From Lysinibacillus mangiferihumi (GTDB lineage: Bacteria; Bacillota; Bacilli; Bacillales_A; Planococcaceae): DNA of 64,000 bases. The position numbers and the translations under genes were made by a program. Numbering within the stretch: position 1 is the stretch's first letter; every line of letters begins with the position of its first letter. Positions 7,786-17,139 of the stretch are shown here, piece after piece. A model generated the notes under the pieces. The model had not been told where the DNA came from and made no database searches. It saw only the letters and a list, made by a program, of their open reading frames with translations. The DNA is taken from NCBI RefSeq assembly GCF_003049665.1, contig NZ_PYWM01000011.1, forward strand, positions 81,743-145,742, in the 5' to 3' direction.

Positions 7786-10238
7786 CGAATATGCTACAAG
7801 AAACCATTTTACAATTGGTCAAGCTAGGCGATGAGCACGATGGCAACCTTTTTATGGTTGGTGACGTAAAACAAAGTATCTATCGCTTCCGTTTAGCGGA
7901 ACCCAAACTTTTTATGCGAAAGTATGGGGAGTTTGTAGAAAATCCTGATACGACGGGGATGCGCATCGATTTGAATGCCAATTTCCGTAGTCGTAGTGAA
8001 GTTTTAAACGCAACCAACTTTGTGTTTGCACAAATTATGGATGAACGTGTCGGTGAAATACACTATGATGACAATGCTTCATTGAAGCCAGCAGCGCCGT
8101 ATGATGCTAAAGAGGTACCTGTTGAGCTCGTGATTTTACATCCGCCAGAGGAACAGGCAGCGGATGAAGAAATAGAAGAAAGTGTAAGTGAAGCATCGGA
8201 GCTTGAGGAACTGAAGAAATCACAATATGAGGCACGTTTTATAATTGATCGCATTCGACAATTGATGGAAGAGGGAACAACGGTATACGATACGAAAACG
8301 GCAACAGAACGTCCTTTAAAATACAGTGATATTGTCATTTTAATGCGCTCTATGACGTGGTCTACAGATTTGGTAGAGGAATTTAAGTTGGCAGGCATTC
8401 CTCTTTATGCAGAGTCATCTAAAGGTTATTTCGATGCCTTAGAAGTGATGATTATGCTGAACACACTAAAAGTTGTCGATAATCCATATCAAGATATACC
8501 ATTAGCTTCTGTATTACGTGCACCGTTTGTTGGCTTAACAGAAAACGAGCTCGCAAAAATTCGTTTAGCAGATACTAAAACACCGTTTTATGATGCATTA
8601 AGGCAATTTATACGCAGTGAAGGACATGGTGTGCAATCCGAAACATTTGAGAAGCTTCAACGTTTTATGTTGGCATTTGAAAACTGGCGAGATTTAGCAC
8701 GTCGTGGCTCTTTGTCGGATTTAATTTGGAAAATTTACTTGGATACACATTATTATGAAATGGTTGGTGCCATGCCGAATGGTAAACAACGACAGGCAAA
8801 TTTACGCATTTTACATGATCGAGCATTAATGTATGAAAAGACGGCGTTTCGAGGGCTGTTCCGCTTTTTACGCTTTATCGATAGAATGCGCACGCGTGGC
8901 GATGATTTAGGAACAGCAAAGTCGATTGGTGAAAAAGACGATGTAGTGAGACTGGTAACAATTCACTCATCCAAAGGTTTAGAGTACCCAGTTGTTTTTG
9001 TTGCAGGAATGGGACGACCTTTTAACAAAATGGACTTCCACAATCCGTATTTATTTGACCAAGATTATGGGCTTGCAGTTAAAGCAATTGACCCTGAAAA
9101 TCGGATTACCTATACTTCTTTGCCATTTCTAGCGATGAAGGAGAAAAAGGAGCTTGAGATGAGAGCCGAAGAAATGCGGGTGTTGTACGTAGCAATGACG
9201 CGTGCAAAGGAACGACTTATTTTAATTGGCTCCGTAAAAAATTGGGATAAAACACTTGATTCCTGGCAGGACGCGCAAAACTTGCCTGTGGATGCTCCTT
9301 TGCAAGATTATTTACGCGCGCGTGCAAATAGTTATTTTGACTGGGTTGGGCCAGCTGTTGCGAGACATGCTGATTTTGCAGCTATTACAAATTCTTCGTA
9401 TAAAGCAAGACAAGATCTCTCGCATTGGTGGGTAAGAGCCATTTCAACACATCATTTTATGTATGAAACGCAAGCGTTAGATGAAGACGTGCAACAGATG
9501 TTCACAACGCCAGAGGACACAGCTCTACTTGCAGAAATTACAGCTCGCTTCCAAGCCCAATATGCATACCAAAAATCGACACAGAAGCGTTCGAAAACAT
9601 CTGTTAGTGAAATTAAACGTCTAGAAAGCTTACAACGTCTAGAGGAGCCAGAATACTATTTTACCGCTCCTAAAAAGAACAAGGCTACGATTGCCCCACG
9701 ACCAACCTTTTTACAGGATAAGCAGCTTACAGGTGCGGAAATGGGGACAGCCATTCATACGGTCATGCAACATGTACCACAATGTGGCTTTAGCACAGTA
9801 CAAGAAGTGGAGCAATTTGTCACTGAGTTAGTGGTAAAACAACTGCTAACCGAGGCAGAGAGCAAGATTGTTCCGTGTGAGAAAATTTACCGTTTCTTTA
9901 CAACCGATATTGGACAACGTTTTAAAAATGCCAAGCAAATTCGAAGAGAAATGCCATTTACGATAAGCCGCGTGGATGAGGATGGCGACGCTCAAATTGT
10001 GCAAGGGATTGTCGATTGCTTGTTTGAGGATGTCTACGGTAACTGGATATTACTTGATTATAAAACCGACCGCATTGGGCGGCAATTTGCAGAGGAGCCG
10101 GCGTTATCGAAGGAACTTTTAGGTCGCTATGGGGTGCAACTACGTGTTTATAGCGAGGCACTTGAGTCTATTTTACACATACAAGTGTATGAGAAAGTGT
10201 TGTATTTATTTGATATTGAGCAGGCCATTTATGCTTAG
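7786..10238 (+). CDS. addA: AddA helicase/nuclease, 3' exon
   Basis: This encodes residues 421-1237 of AddA, continuing from 5454-6714 after intron removal. A frame from 7695 is open but its first 30 codons are intron sequence, so no separate protein is expected. Visible are the UvrD motifs GDVKQSIYRFRLAEP (motif III), VRLVTIHSSKGLEYPVVFVAG (motif V), and EMRVLYVAMTRAKERLIL (motif VI). The C-terminal RecB-type nuclease domain contains GTAIHTVMQHV and LLDYKTDR, with D1178 and K1180. About 2.45 kb remain open with no stop or frameshift. This argues that the protein is still made and under selection, hence that the intron is spliced. Confidence 0.95.
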
Positions 10239-10301
10239 GGTCACTATCCTTTGCCTGTAAAATGAAGTATTCCTTTCAGCAACGTTAAAAACAATAGGCA
10301 A

Positions 10302-10349
10302 ACTTCTGCGTGGAAAGTAAGCTTTATCGAAGTTTACTGGAAGCGCAGA
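10302..10349. other. Strong hairpin between addA and the DUF418 gene
   Basis: CTTCTGCG at 10302-10309 is the exact complement of CGCAGAAG at 10342-10349. Inside it, AGTAAGCTT pairs with AAGTTTACT with a single G-U, around a short loop. No T-run follows, so a classical terminator is not supported. It could be a processing site, an attenuator or a decayed repeat. Confidence 0.5.
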
Positions 10350-10398
10350 AGGGTGCGCATTGTAGTTTAACGACTTAGAAAGAAGAGGAGGCTATTGT

Positions 10399-11565
10399 GT
10401 GAATTTGAAACCGACGATGTTGCAGGAACGAATCGCAACATTAGATATTTTACGTGGAATTAGCTTGCTAGGTATACTAGTCGTTAATATGTATGCCTTT
10501 TATTTGCCGATGCCACACATTGATTTAGCGTCATGGTTTACGACACCGTCAGATATTGTTTGGCAGCAAAATTTAGATATTTATGTGCAAAGCAGTTTTT
10601 ACCCTTTATTTTCCTTATTATTTGGTTATGGATTAGCGTTACAATGGCAAAAAGCCCAAAGTCGTGAACAAAACTTTTATGGAACAGGACTCCGAAGGTT
10701 AACTGTTTTATTTATGTTCGGTTTGCTACATGCGCTCCTTATTTGGTGGGGAGATATTTTAATGATGTATGCCTTCTGCGGCGTTTTTCTGCTGTTGCTT
10801 TTGCGTTTACATCCAATATGGCTATTAGTAACTGGTATTGTTATCAATGGATTTATGCATGTTTTTATGTTGCTTGTAGTAGGTTATATTAGCTTTAATA
10901 CGGAGATTGAAACGTACTTAGATATTACTGGGGTGGAAAAGGCAATCACAGCCTACGGCACAGGTAGTTGGATGGATGCCTTTTTACAGCGCTTATCTGA
11001 CTTATCTATTCAAGCGGGAATCGGGATGTGGATTGCGTCATTATTTACGATATTACCGTATATGCTAATAGGTGCAGCTGCCTCCAAATGGCATTTAGTA
11101 GAACGTGCAAAAGAGCTGAAATGGCTGTGGCTAGCACTTACGATAGCTGGGTTGGCACTTGGTATATTCTTGAAAAGTGTACCTATCCTATTTACACGTA
11201 CGTATTTACTTGATTATATAAAGGTCTATATCGGTGGGCCGATTTTATCAGTTGGCTATACTGGCCTTGTTGTTTTACTTTGTCTGATTCCAGTAATACC
11301 AAAAATACTTAGTCCTTTTGCAAAAATTGGTCGCATGTCGTTAACGATGTACATATTGCAATCCATTATTGGCACATTTATATTTTATCAATTTGGATTA
11401 GGTTGGTATGGGAAAGTAAGTGTTGCTACAGGTGTGTTAATTGCTATCGGTATTATTGTCGTGCAAATGATTTTAGCAGAAATTTGGCTTACAAAATGGA
11501 AGCAAGGCCCATTAGAAGCAATTTGGCGTAAGTTAACATATAAGACGAAAACCGAATCAAGCTGA
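10399..11565 (+). CDS. DUF418 domain-containing membrane protein
   Basis: This 388-residue polytopic membrane protein has the features of the DUF418/YeiB-like family: the N-terminal signature ATLDILRGISLLGILVVNM, then SSFYPLFSLLFGYGLALQWQ and RRLTVLFMFGLLHALLIWWG, and the C-terminal DUF418 half (FAKIGRMSLTMYILQSIIGT). About eight to ten hydrophobic segments can be seen. The biochemical role of the family is unknown; it is related to the acyltransferase/heparan-N-acetyltransferase group. It starts at GTG 10399 after AGAAGAGGAGG. It stands alone 160 bases after addA. Confidence 0.85.
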   Translation: MNLKPTMLQERIATLDILRGISLLGILVVNMYAFYLPMPHIDLASWFTTPSDIVWQQNLDIYVQSSFYPLFSLLFGYGLALQWQKAQSREQNFYGTGLRRLTVLFMFGLLHALLIWWGDILMMYAFCGVFLLLLLRLHPIWLLVTGIVINGFMHVFMLLVVGYISFNTEIETYLDITGVEKAITAYGTGSWMDAFLQRLSDLSIQAGIGMWIASLFTILPYMLIGAAASKWHLVERAKELKWLWLALTIAGLALGIFLKSVPILFTRTYLLDYIKVYIGGPILSVGYTGLVVLLCLIPVIPKILSPFAKIGRMSLTMYILQSIIGTFIFYQFGLGWYGKVSVATGVLIAIGIIVVQMILAEIWLTKWKQGPLEAIWRKLTYKTKTESS

Positions 11566-11688
11566 ATTTTGTGCGTAACATGCTTAATTAATAGAGAATT
11601 AGCAACATTAAAAATTGTTATCGTAAAAGTAAGGTAATTTATATCATATTGTTGTATCATGTAGAAAAAAGAAGGAGCTCTTAAAATC

Positions 11689-12591
11689 ATGAAAATTTTA
11701 TCATTTAAATTAGGTGGACATGTAAGTTTTGGACCAAAAGTAAAAAAAGAAGAAGCGGTATGGGATGTACTCGCTATTCAAAACGAATTACAAGTTCTCC
11801 CTTCTTTTTCAAGTTCAATTGTTGAGGGCATTGCATTAGGCTTCGATTTTGTTGAACAAATTCGTAAATTAGTAGAAGCAGCGGAAAAATCAGATCGTGC
11901 GAATAGCTTCAAGCGTGAATTTACAGTGATTGAATGGTTATCTCCAATTCCGCGCACACCAAAAAATATTATGTGTATTGGCAAAAACTATGATGAGCAT
12001 GCAAAAGAAATGGGTGCAGAAGCAGCACCAATCGATTTAATGGTATTTACAAAATCGCCAACTGCTATTGCGGCTGATGGTCAAACACTATCAATCCATG
12101 CAGATCTTTCTTCAAAAATGGATTATGAAGGGGAACTTGCAGTAGTCATTGGTAAACGTGGGAAAAACATTCCGAAAAACTTAGCCTTTGACTATGTATT
12201 TGGCTACACAATTGCGAATGATATTACAGCACGTGACCTTCAAGATAAACATAAACAATTTTTCTTAGGTAAAAGCCTAGAAGGCACATGCCCATTAGGA
12301 CCATACCTTGTAACAAAAGATGAAATTCCAAATCCACAAGAGTTAACAGTTGTTACAAAAGTAAATGATGAAGTACGTCAAAATGGTACAACGAAAGATA
12401 TGATGTTTACTGTCGAATCTCTCGTATCGATTTTATCGCAACATGTAACGCTAGAGCCAGGTGATGTGATTTTAACGGGTACACCAGCAGGCGTTGGTAA
12501 AGGCATGAACCCACCGCAATATTTAAAAGCGGGTGATACCGTGAAAGTATCCATTCAAGGTATCGGTACGTTAGTTAATCATTTTGAATAA
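11689..12591 (+). CDS. yisK: Fumarylacetoacetate hydrolase family protein YisK
   Basis: The 300-residue protein has a short N-terminal extension and a C-terminal FAH fold beginning at PRTPKNIMCIGKNYDEHAKE. Acidic metal-binding residues of the family are visible in MDYEGELAVVIGKRGK and DITARDLQ, and LTGTPAGVGKGM closes the active site region. YisK of B. subtilis has the same size, lies next to yisL as here, and is reported as an oxaloacetate decarboxylase connected with the cytoskeletal protein Mbl. The ribosome site is GAAGGAG. A terminator follows at 12601. The ortholog call is strong; the substrate here is inferred. Confidence 0.88.
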   Translation: MKILSFKLGGHVSFGPKVKKEEAVWDVLAIQNELQVLPSFSSSIVEGIALGFDFVEQIRKLVEAAEKSDRANSFKREFTVIEWLSPIPRTPKNIMCIGKNYDEHAKEMGAEAAPIDLMVFTKSPTAIAADGQTLSIHADLSSKMDYEGELAVVIGKRGKNIPKNLAFDYVFGYTIANDITARDLQDKHKQFFLGKSLEGTCPLGPYLVTKDEIPNPQELTVVTKVNDEVRQNGTTKDMMFTVESLVSILSQHVTLEPGDVILTGTPAGVGKGMNPPQYLKAGDTVKVSIQGIGTLVNHFE

Positions 12592-12600
12592 TATAGCTAG

Positions 12601-12632
12601 TCCGCGTGAGTGTAAGCTCCGCGGATTTTTTA
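12601..12632 (+). terminator. Rho-independent terminator after yisK
   Basis: TCCGCG at 12601-12606 pairs with CGCGGA at 12620-12625 and a T-run follows at once. From here to the yisL start (about 250 bases) I see no other element. Confidence 0.8.
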
Positions 12633-12880
12633 ATTTGACTCAGCGGAGCTCATCACTTTTCTAAGGTGGACGGAATAGCAAATAACTAACAGAAAGCTCC
12701 CTTAAATCAAGCACTGGTAGCTGTCATAGATTTTTTTATTAAGCAAGTTCGAAAGTCTGGAATCCATGACGTTTAGACGTAAATTCATTCAATTTTGTGA
12801 ACACAACTTGTAATATTTGAAACCATTACCACTGCGTGATAGGATAGAGTTTGATAGAAAAAAAATGAGGTGGGACAAAA

Positions 12881-13252
12881 ATGGATTTTTTAACTAACCA
12901 AACACATTTGCACATTACAACTTGGGTAGTTGGCATCGTAATCTTTTTAATTGCAGCACTTAGTGGTAAGCAGTCCAAAGGCTTACATATGTTATTACGA
13001 TTATTCTACATTTTAATTATTATTACTGGCGGGGCATTATTTATTAAAGGCATGGATTACGGTCAAGGTATGCTTTATGGCTTTAAATTTTTAGGCGGTA
13101 TTTTCGTTATTGGCATGATGGAAATGGTATTAGTACGTCAAAAGAAAAACAAGCCAACAACAATGTTCTGGATTTTATTTGCAGTATTTTTACTGATTAC
13201 AATGTTCTTAGGATTCAAGCTACCAATGGGACCAATGAATTTCTTTGCATAA
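12881..13252 (+). CDS. yisL: YisL family membrane protein (DUF1516)
   Basis: This small 123-residue integral membrane protein begins MDFLTNQTHLHITTWVVG, as YisL proteins do. It has four hydrophobic segments: VVGIVIFLIAAL, LFYILIIITGGALFI, FLGGIFVIGMMEMVLV and MFWILFAVFLLITMFLGF. Function is unknown. Position directly after yisK and size (B. subtilis YisL is about 118 residues) support orthology. Its own ribosome site (AATGAGGTGGGA) and the terminator between it and yisK indicate a separate transcript. Confidence 0.88.
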   Translation: MDFLTNQTHLHITTWVVGIVIFLIAALSGKQSKGLHMLLRLFYILIIITGGALFIKGMDYGQGMLYGFKFLGGIFVIGMMEMVLVRQKKNKPTTMFWILFAVFLLITMFLGFKLPMGPMNFFA

Positions 13253-13262
13253 TGTTTAATAA

Positions 13263-13294
13263 AAGCCGTGAAGTTGCTTCACGGCTCTTTTATT
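13263..13294 (+). terminator. Rho-independent terminator after yisL
   Basis: GCCGTGAA at 13265-13272 pairs perfectly with TTCACGGC at 13278-13285, followed by a T-rich tail. Confidence 0.85.
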
Positions 13295-13300
13295 TTCTTG

Positions 13301-13330
13301 AAGTGCCAGACACCAGAACAATTCTGAAAT
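13301..13330. repeat. Dispersed short repeat, copy 1 (second copy at 58125)
   Basis: AAGTGCCAGACACC followed by AACAATTCTGAA occurs here and, with two or three changes, at 58125-58155. Both copies sit immediately downstream of a terminator and upstream of the next gene. The GTGCCAG/CACC core resembles repeats scattered between genes in many Bacillaceae. No open frame is associated. Confidence 0.6.
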
Positions 13331-13474
13331 TTCTGTATTTTCGGGTTAACTTAATTTGACACCTTTTTGTCGTAATTCATTTTGCATTTCGGTAAAATAT
13401 TTTGAAATGATAGCAACGTTACTGTTTTATTTGGTAAAATGACGTTGGATTGGTTTGAAAGAGAGGGAATAAAA

Positions 13475-14950
13475 GTGAAATTTAAGAAGTGGATAAGCGC
13501 GACAGCTGCATCGCTTTTACTGGCAACTTCATTAATAGGTGCAACACCGGCACACGCGGATGAAGTACAAACAAGAACGATTGCTGAAGAAAGCATTTTT
13601 GATTTACTCGTTGACCGTTTCTTTAATGGCTCAGGCACTAACGATTATGATACAAATACGCAAGACCCAACGAAATTTGCAGGTGGCGACTTCACCGGTC
13701 TACTAGATAAACTAAAATTTATTGGCGAAATGGGCTATACAATCGTATCCATTGGGACAATTTTTGACACAGAAGTATACGATGGTTCTATGCCAACGAG
13801 CTATAGTACAATCGAAGAGCATTTTGGAACAGCAGAAGAATTCCAAAGTGTGGTGAAGGCCTATAAAGAAAAAAATATGTCAATGATGGTGGACTTTCCT
13901 TTAAATAATGTAAGTCCTAATCATGAGTGGGCAAAAGATGCAGCAAAGCAAAACTGGATTGCCTCAACAAATAATGGGCACATTCAATGGGATTTAACGA
14001 ATAAAGATGTTCAAGCTGCTTTAATCGAATCAGCAACAGAATTTGTTTCTACATATGATGTGGGTGGTTTACGTTTAACGAATATTGCGGGTGCTGACAC
14101 AGCATTTATTAATGACATGATTAAGGCGTTAAAAAGTACCAACAAATCGTTATATGTGATTTCGAATGAAGAAAGTGATGCGAATTTTGATGCATCCTTC
14201 TCACCAGCTACAGCAGAGATTTACCGTAATATTTTCAAAAATGTAGATCAGGACTCTTCAAAGCTAATGGAGCCTTTTGCTGGTGAAAAGCCAACGCAAA
14301 TTATGATTGATTCATTACAAACATATCGCTTTACATTTGATTCTGCTTCTGAAAATATGTTCCCACCAACACGATTGAAAATGGCGATGGGTGCGTTATT
14401 TATGCTGCCTGGTATTCCGGTTGTTCAGTATGGTACCGAAATTGCCATGAATGGGGAAGACAAACCTGACACGCATCAATTATACAATTTCAAAACAGAT
14501 GAAGAGTTAATTGACTATATTAAAAACGTACAGTCATTACGTAACCAATCAGCGACATTACGAAAAGGTGATTTCGAAGTTATTACAAATGACAATGGTT
14601 TACTTGTGTTTACGAGAAAATCCGATGAAGAGCAATGGATTATTATGGTGAACAATACAGGAAAAACACAACGTGTCGATTTAACACCAGATCAAATTGG
14701 TGAGGGTAAAATGCTAAACGGTATTTTACAAGAAGAAAAGGTGCGAATTAATGAAAAAAATGTTTATCCAGTAATACTGGACCGTGAAATCGTAGAAATT
14801 TATCAAGTGAAGGACGATGAGGGACTAAATGTTCCTTACATGGTTGCGCTTGGATTGGTCTATGTTGTATTTATTGGCTTCGTTATAGTTATTATTAAAC
14901 GCGGAAAAAAACGTCGTCAACAACAAGACGCTGCAAGTAAAAATAGCTAA
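13475..14950 (+). CDS. Membrane-anchored alpha-amylase-like protein, apparently catalytically dead (GH13 pseudoenzyme)
   Basis: The protein has 491 residues from GTG 13475 (GAGAGGGA upstream; an ATG at 13439 would spoil the signal peptide). A signal peptide ends near AHA (residues 25-28). A GH13 TIM barrel follows, recognisable from SIFDLLVDRFFNG, GGDFTGLLDKL and LPGIPVVQYGTEIAMNG. A C-terminal membrane helix (MVALGLVYVVFIGFVIVI) and a basic tail suggest anchoring outside the membrane. The catalytic residues are missing: region II reads GGLRLTN, with T202 where the nucleophile Asp should be. Region IV reads MIDSLQ (277-282) where NHD is expected, and region I lacks its His (LNN). Only E232 remains as a possible acid. 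The fold is clear; glycan binding or scaffolding is a guess. Confidence 0.8.
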   Translation: MKFKKWISATAASLLLATSLIGATPAHADEVQTRTIAEESIFDLLVDRFFNGSGTNDYDTNTQDPTKFAGGDFTGLLDKLKFIGEMGYTIVSIGTIFDTEVYDGSMPTSYSTIEEHFGTAEEFQSVVKAYKEKNMSMMVDFPLNNVSPNHEWAKDAAKQNWIASTNNGHIQWDLTNKDVQAALIESATEFVSTYDVGGLRLTNIAGADTAFINDMIKALKSTNKSLYVISNEESDANFDASFSPATAEIYRNIFKNVDQDSSKLMEPFAGEKPTQIMIDSLQTYRFTFDSASENMFPPTRLKMAMGALFMLPGIPVVQYGTEIAMNGEDKPDTHQLYNFKTDEELIDYIKNVQSLRNQSATLRKGDFEVITNDNGLLVFTRKSDEEQWIIMVNNTGKTQRVDLTPDQIGEGKMLNGILQEEKVRINEKNVYPVILDREIVEIYQVKDDEGLNVPYMVALGLVYVVFIGFVIVIIKRGKKRRQQQDAASKNS

Positions 14951-14954
14951 TTGA

Positions 14955-14994
14955 AAAAGTGTTAGATTGACTACAATCAATCTAACACTTTTTT
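14955..14994. terminator. Bidirectional terminator (arms identical to the one at 60428)
   Basis: A perfect 16-bp stem (14955-14970 with 14977-14992) has A-run and T-run flanks and a six-base loop CTACAA. Its core is GTGTTAGATTGA. The same arms with a different loop recur at 60428-60465. Confidence 0.9.
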
Positions 14995-15018
14995 GCTGTG
15001 AACGTAGTTGCTTATGAT

Positions 15019-15123
15019 AGCGATTTGTCTAGGTTTCCTGGCGATTCGAAGACTTTTAGTGGCGATTTGTCTAGGTTTCCTGGTATTTCCTAGACTTCTA
15101 CCAGCTTCACACTACGCTTGATA
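15019..15123. repeat. 21-bp-period intergenic array A (about 5 units)
   Basis: Units begin at 15019, 15040, 15061, 15082 and 15103, exactly 21 bp apart. Units 1 and 3 differ at one base and share GCGATTTGTCTAGGTTTCC; unit 2 shares TGGCGATT; units 4 and 5 are degenerate and run into the 3' end of the degV-family gene. The same period and a similar TGGCGATTT start are found in array B at 21890-22057. Confidence 0.8.
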
Positions 15124-15972
15124 ACTTTTATTCGTAAAGAAAATTGCAATTGTACCAGGCCCAACATGGGAGCCGATAACAGAACCAATCATTGTCATTT
15201 GGACTGCTTTTGGTGCAAATCTTTCTTGTATGGATGCTTTTACTTCGTTAGCAAAGGCCGAGTCATCACTATGGCTAATTCCGACAATTTTATCAGCAAA
15301 ATTGCCACCACGCTCTTGCATTAAATCCAACATACGCGCAATGGCTTTTTTACGACCACGTGATTTTTCAATCGGTACGAGTTTACCGTCCTCTACATTC
15401 AAAATAGGCTTTATGCTAAGTAGTCCACCAAGAAAGGCACTCGCTTTCGAAACACGACCTCCTTTTGCAAGGTAATCTAAATCTTCCACTGTAAACAGAT
15501 GCTCCATCTGTGAAGCGAGTAATTGTATTTTTGTTTCGATTTCATCAAGCGAAGTACCTGCTTTTCGAAGTTGCACGGCCTCTTCAACGACTAAGCCATA
15601 GCCTAATGAAGCACATTTCGAATCGACTATTGCTAGCTTTAATGTTGGATATTGTTCAAGTACTTGGTTGCGAATCATTAAAGCTGTACTATACGTACCT
15701 GATAATTCAGATGAAAAGGCGATATAGATGCCTTGCTCTCCGCTTTTTGCTAAGCTTTCGAACTGTTGCAGAAAGAGCTCTGGTGAAACTTGCGATGTTT
15801 TTGGATGAGCCCCTTGGCGAATAGCATCATAAACTTCCTTCGAATCAATCGACAAGACATCATCATATTCATTGTTATTTACTTGTACACGTAGCGGAAG
15901 TAGAATGACATCATTCTCTTCGTAGTATGACTTTGGTAAATCACAGCCACTATCAGTAAAAATTTTCATCAT
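15112..15972 (-). CDS. yitS: DegV family fatty-acid-binding protein (YitS-like)
   Basis: The 286-residue DegV fold protein begins MMKIFTDSGCDLPKSYYEE. The lipid-binding Ser-rich loop KTSQVSPELFLQQFE and the SSELSGTYSTALMIRNQ helix are present. The C-terminal half contains LAKGGRVSKASAFLGGLLSIKPIL, the family hallmark. DegV proteins bind fatty acids and in some Firmicutes feed the FakA kinase. AGGAGG precedes the doubled ATG. The position beside yitU-yitV-yitW matches B. subtilis yitS. The stop lies inside the last unit of array A. Confidence 0.88.
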   Translation of the reverse strand: MMKIFTDSGCDLPKSYYEENDVILLPLRVQVNNNEYDDVLSIDSKEVYDAIRQGAHPKTSQVSPELFLQQFESLAKSGEQGIYIAFSSELSGTYSTALMIRNQVLEQYPTLKLAIVDSKCASLGYGLVVEEAVQLRKAGTSLDEIETKIQLLASQMEHLFTVEDLDYLAKGGRVSKASAFLGGLLSIKPILNVEDGKLVPIEKSRGRKKAIARMLDLMQERGGNFADKIVGISHSDDSAFANEVKASIQERFAPKAVQMTMIGSVIGSHVGPGTIAIFFTNKSYQA

Positions 15973-16206
15973 CTTGACCTCCTAAAAACTGTATTTACTA
16001 GACATGCTGGTATTATCTATTTCGTCCTGATTTACAATAATAGCATTAGATTCGCTTTTCTAAATCTAGAAGCTTGCCAAAAGCTATAACTTTATCCACT
16101 AGACGTATAAGCATTCAAGTGTACAAATAAAAATCAAATTTTACAAGCATTAGAGATGAAAAGCTTCTACAGAATAAAGTTTTAATAAATGAAAATGGTG
16201 CTTTAA

Positions 16207-17016
16207 CTATGATAATTTTAAGCGTTCAATAAGTATTTTAGCAATGCCATCTTCATTATTTGTTGTTGTAATTTCGTTGGCTATGTTTTTTAGGCTAGAA
16301 ATTCCGTTACCCATAGCGACCCCTATACCGGCATACTCAATCATTTCTAAATCATTGTCCTCATCGCCAAAAGCGATAATACGTTCACGTGGAATACCTA
16401 AATCTTTCGCTACATGTGAAATACCCACCGCTTTATTTAAGCCGCGGCGAACAATTTCAATAATGTGAAGTGGAGCACCCCAACGACGATGTTCAATCAC
16501 TTCTGCATGGACAGCTTGTAAATGGTCGCGAATAATCATAGAATTTACTTCGTTTGCTTGAATTAGTAGACTCGTTGGATTGACTAATAGATTTGTCGAA
16601 ATATCACCCAATGTAATTTTAGGATTGCCCATGTTAAAAATATTTAAAATCCGATCATCCTCCGTGTGCACATAGATGTCGTCCTTCACTTCAGCAATAA
16701 TATTTTCATATTCATAGTGATTGACCGAATCAACCACTTCTTTTACAACGCTTAAATCAATCGGTGTATGCATTGTTTGCCAAGCAGCATTTTTAGGGTG
16801 GTGGACATAGGCTCCATTAAAATTAACAATCGGTGTTGTTAAACCAAGCTCATGATAGTAGATATCACTTGCACGATAAGGACGACCTGTGGCAATCATA
16901 ACTTGATGTCCTTGTTCCTTAGCCTGCAATAATGTTTTTTTAGTTTTTGAAGAAATTTGTTGTTGGTCTGTTAATAACGTACCGTCTAAATCTAAAACGA
17001 TTAAATGCTGTTTCAT
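16207..17016 (-). CDS. yitU: Cof-type HAD-IIB phosphatase (YitU-like)
   Basis: The 269-residue HAD hydrolase has the nucleophile motif I at the N-terminus (VLDLDGTLLTD), motif II in MIATGRPYRASD, Lys motif III in LNKAVGISHVAKDLG, and motif IV in IIAFGDEDNDLEMIEYAGIGVAMGN. The long insert between motifs II and III is the IIB cap. B. subtilis YitU is reported to dephosphorylate FMN; that substrate is carried over by orthology only. It is divergent from yitV, as in B. subtilis. The intergenic stretch 15973-16206 shows nothing I recognise. Confidence 0.88.
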   Translation of the reverse strand: MKQHLIVLDLDGTLLTDQQQISSKTKKTLLQAKEQGHQVMIATGRPYRASDIYYHELGLTTPIVNFNGAYVHHPKNAAWQTMHTPIDLSVVKEVVDSVNHYEYENIIAEVKDDIYVHTEDDRILNIFNMGNPKITLGDISTNLLVNPTSLLIQANEVNSMIIRDHLQAVHAEVIEHRRWGAPLHIIEIVRRGLNKAVGISHVAKDLGIPRERIIAFGDEDNDLEMIEYAGIGVAMGNGISSLKNIANEITTTNNEDGIAKILIERLKLS

Positions 17017-17078
17017 AGCTTGTTGCCCCTTTCCTATATGTTTGAATAGTATCGCTTTGTTATCCGTTCGTCAAAATT

Positions 17079-17107
17079 TTGTCACATTGTAAAAAGTTTG
17101 CTAACAT
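17079..17107 (+). promoter_or_regulatory. Candidate sigma-A promoter for yitV
   Basis: TTGTCA (17079-17084), a 17-base spacer and TAACAT (17102-17107) lie 33 bases before the yitV start. The -35 is good, the -10 imperfect. Confidence 0.45.
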
Positions 17108-17139
17108 AAAAAGGTAGATAAAAGTTGGGAGTGACAAGA

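Noticed and set aside
5454..10238. addA as a plain pseudogene
   Set aside because: The interruption has exact group II ends and domain V/VI, its removal restores the frame perfectly, and 2.45 kb of downstream exon is undamaged.
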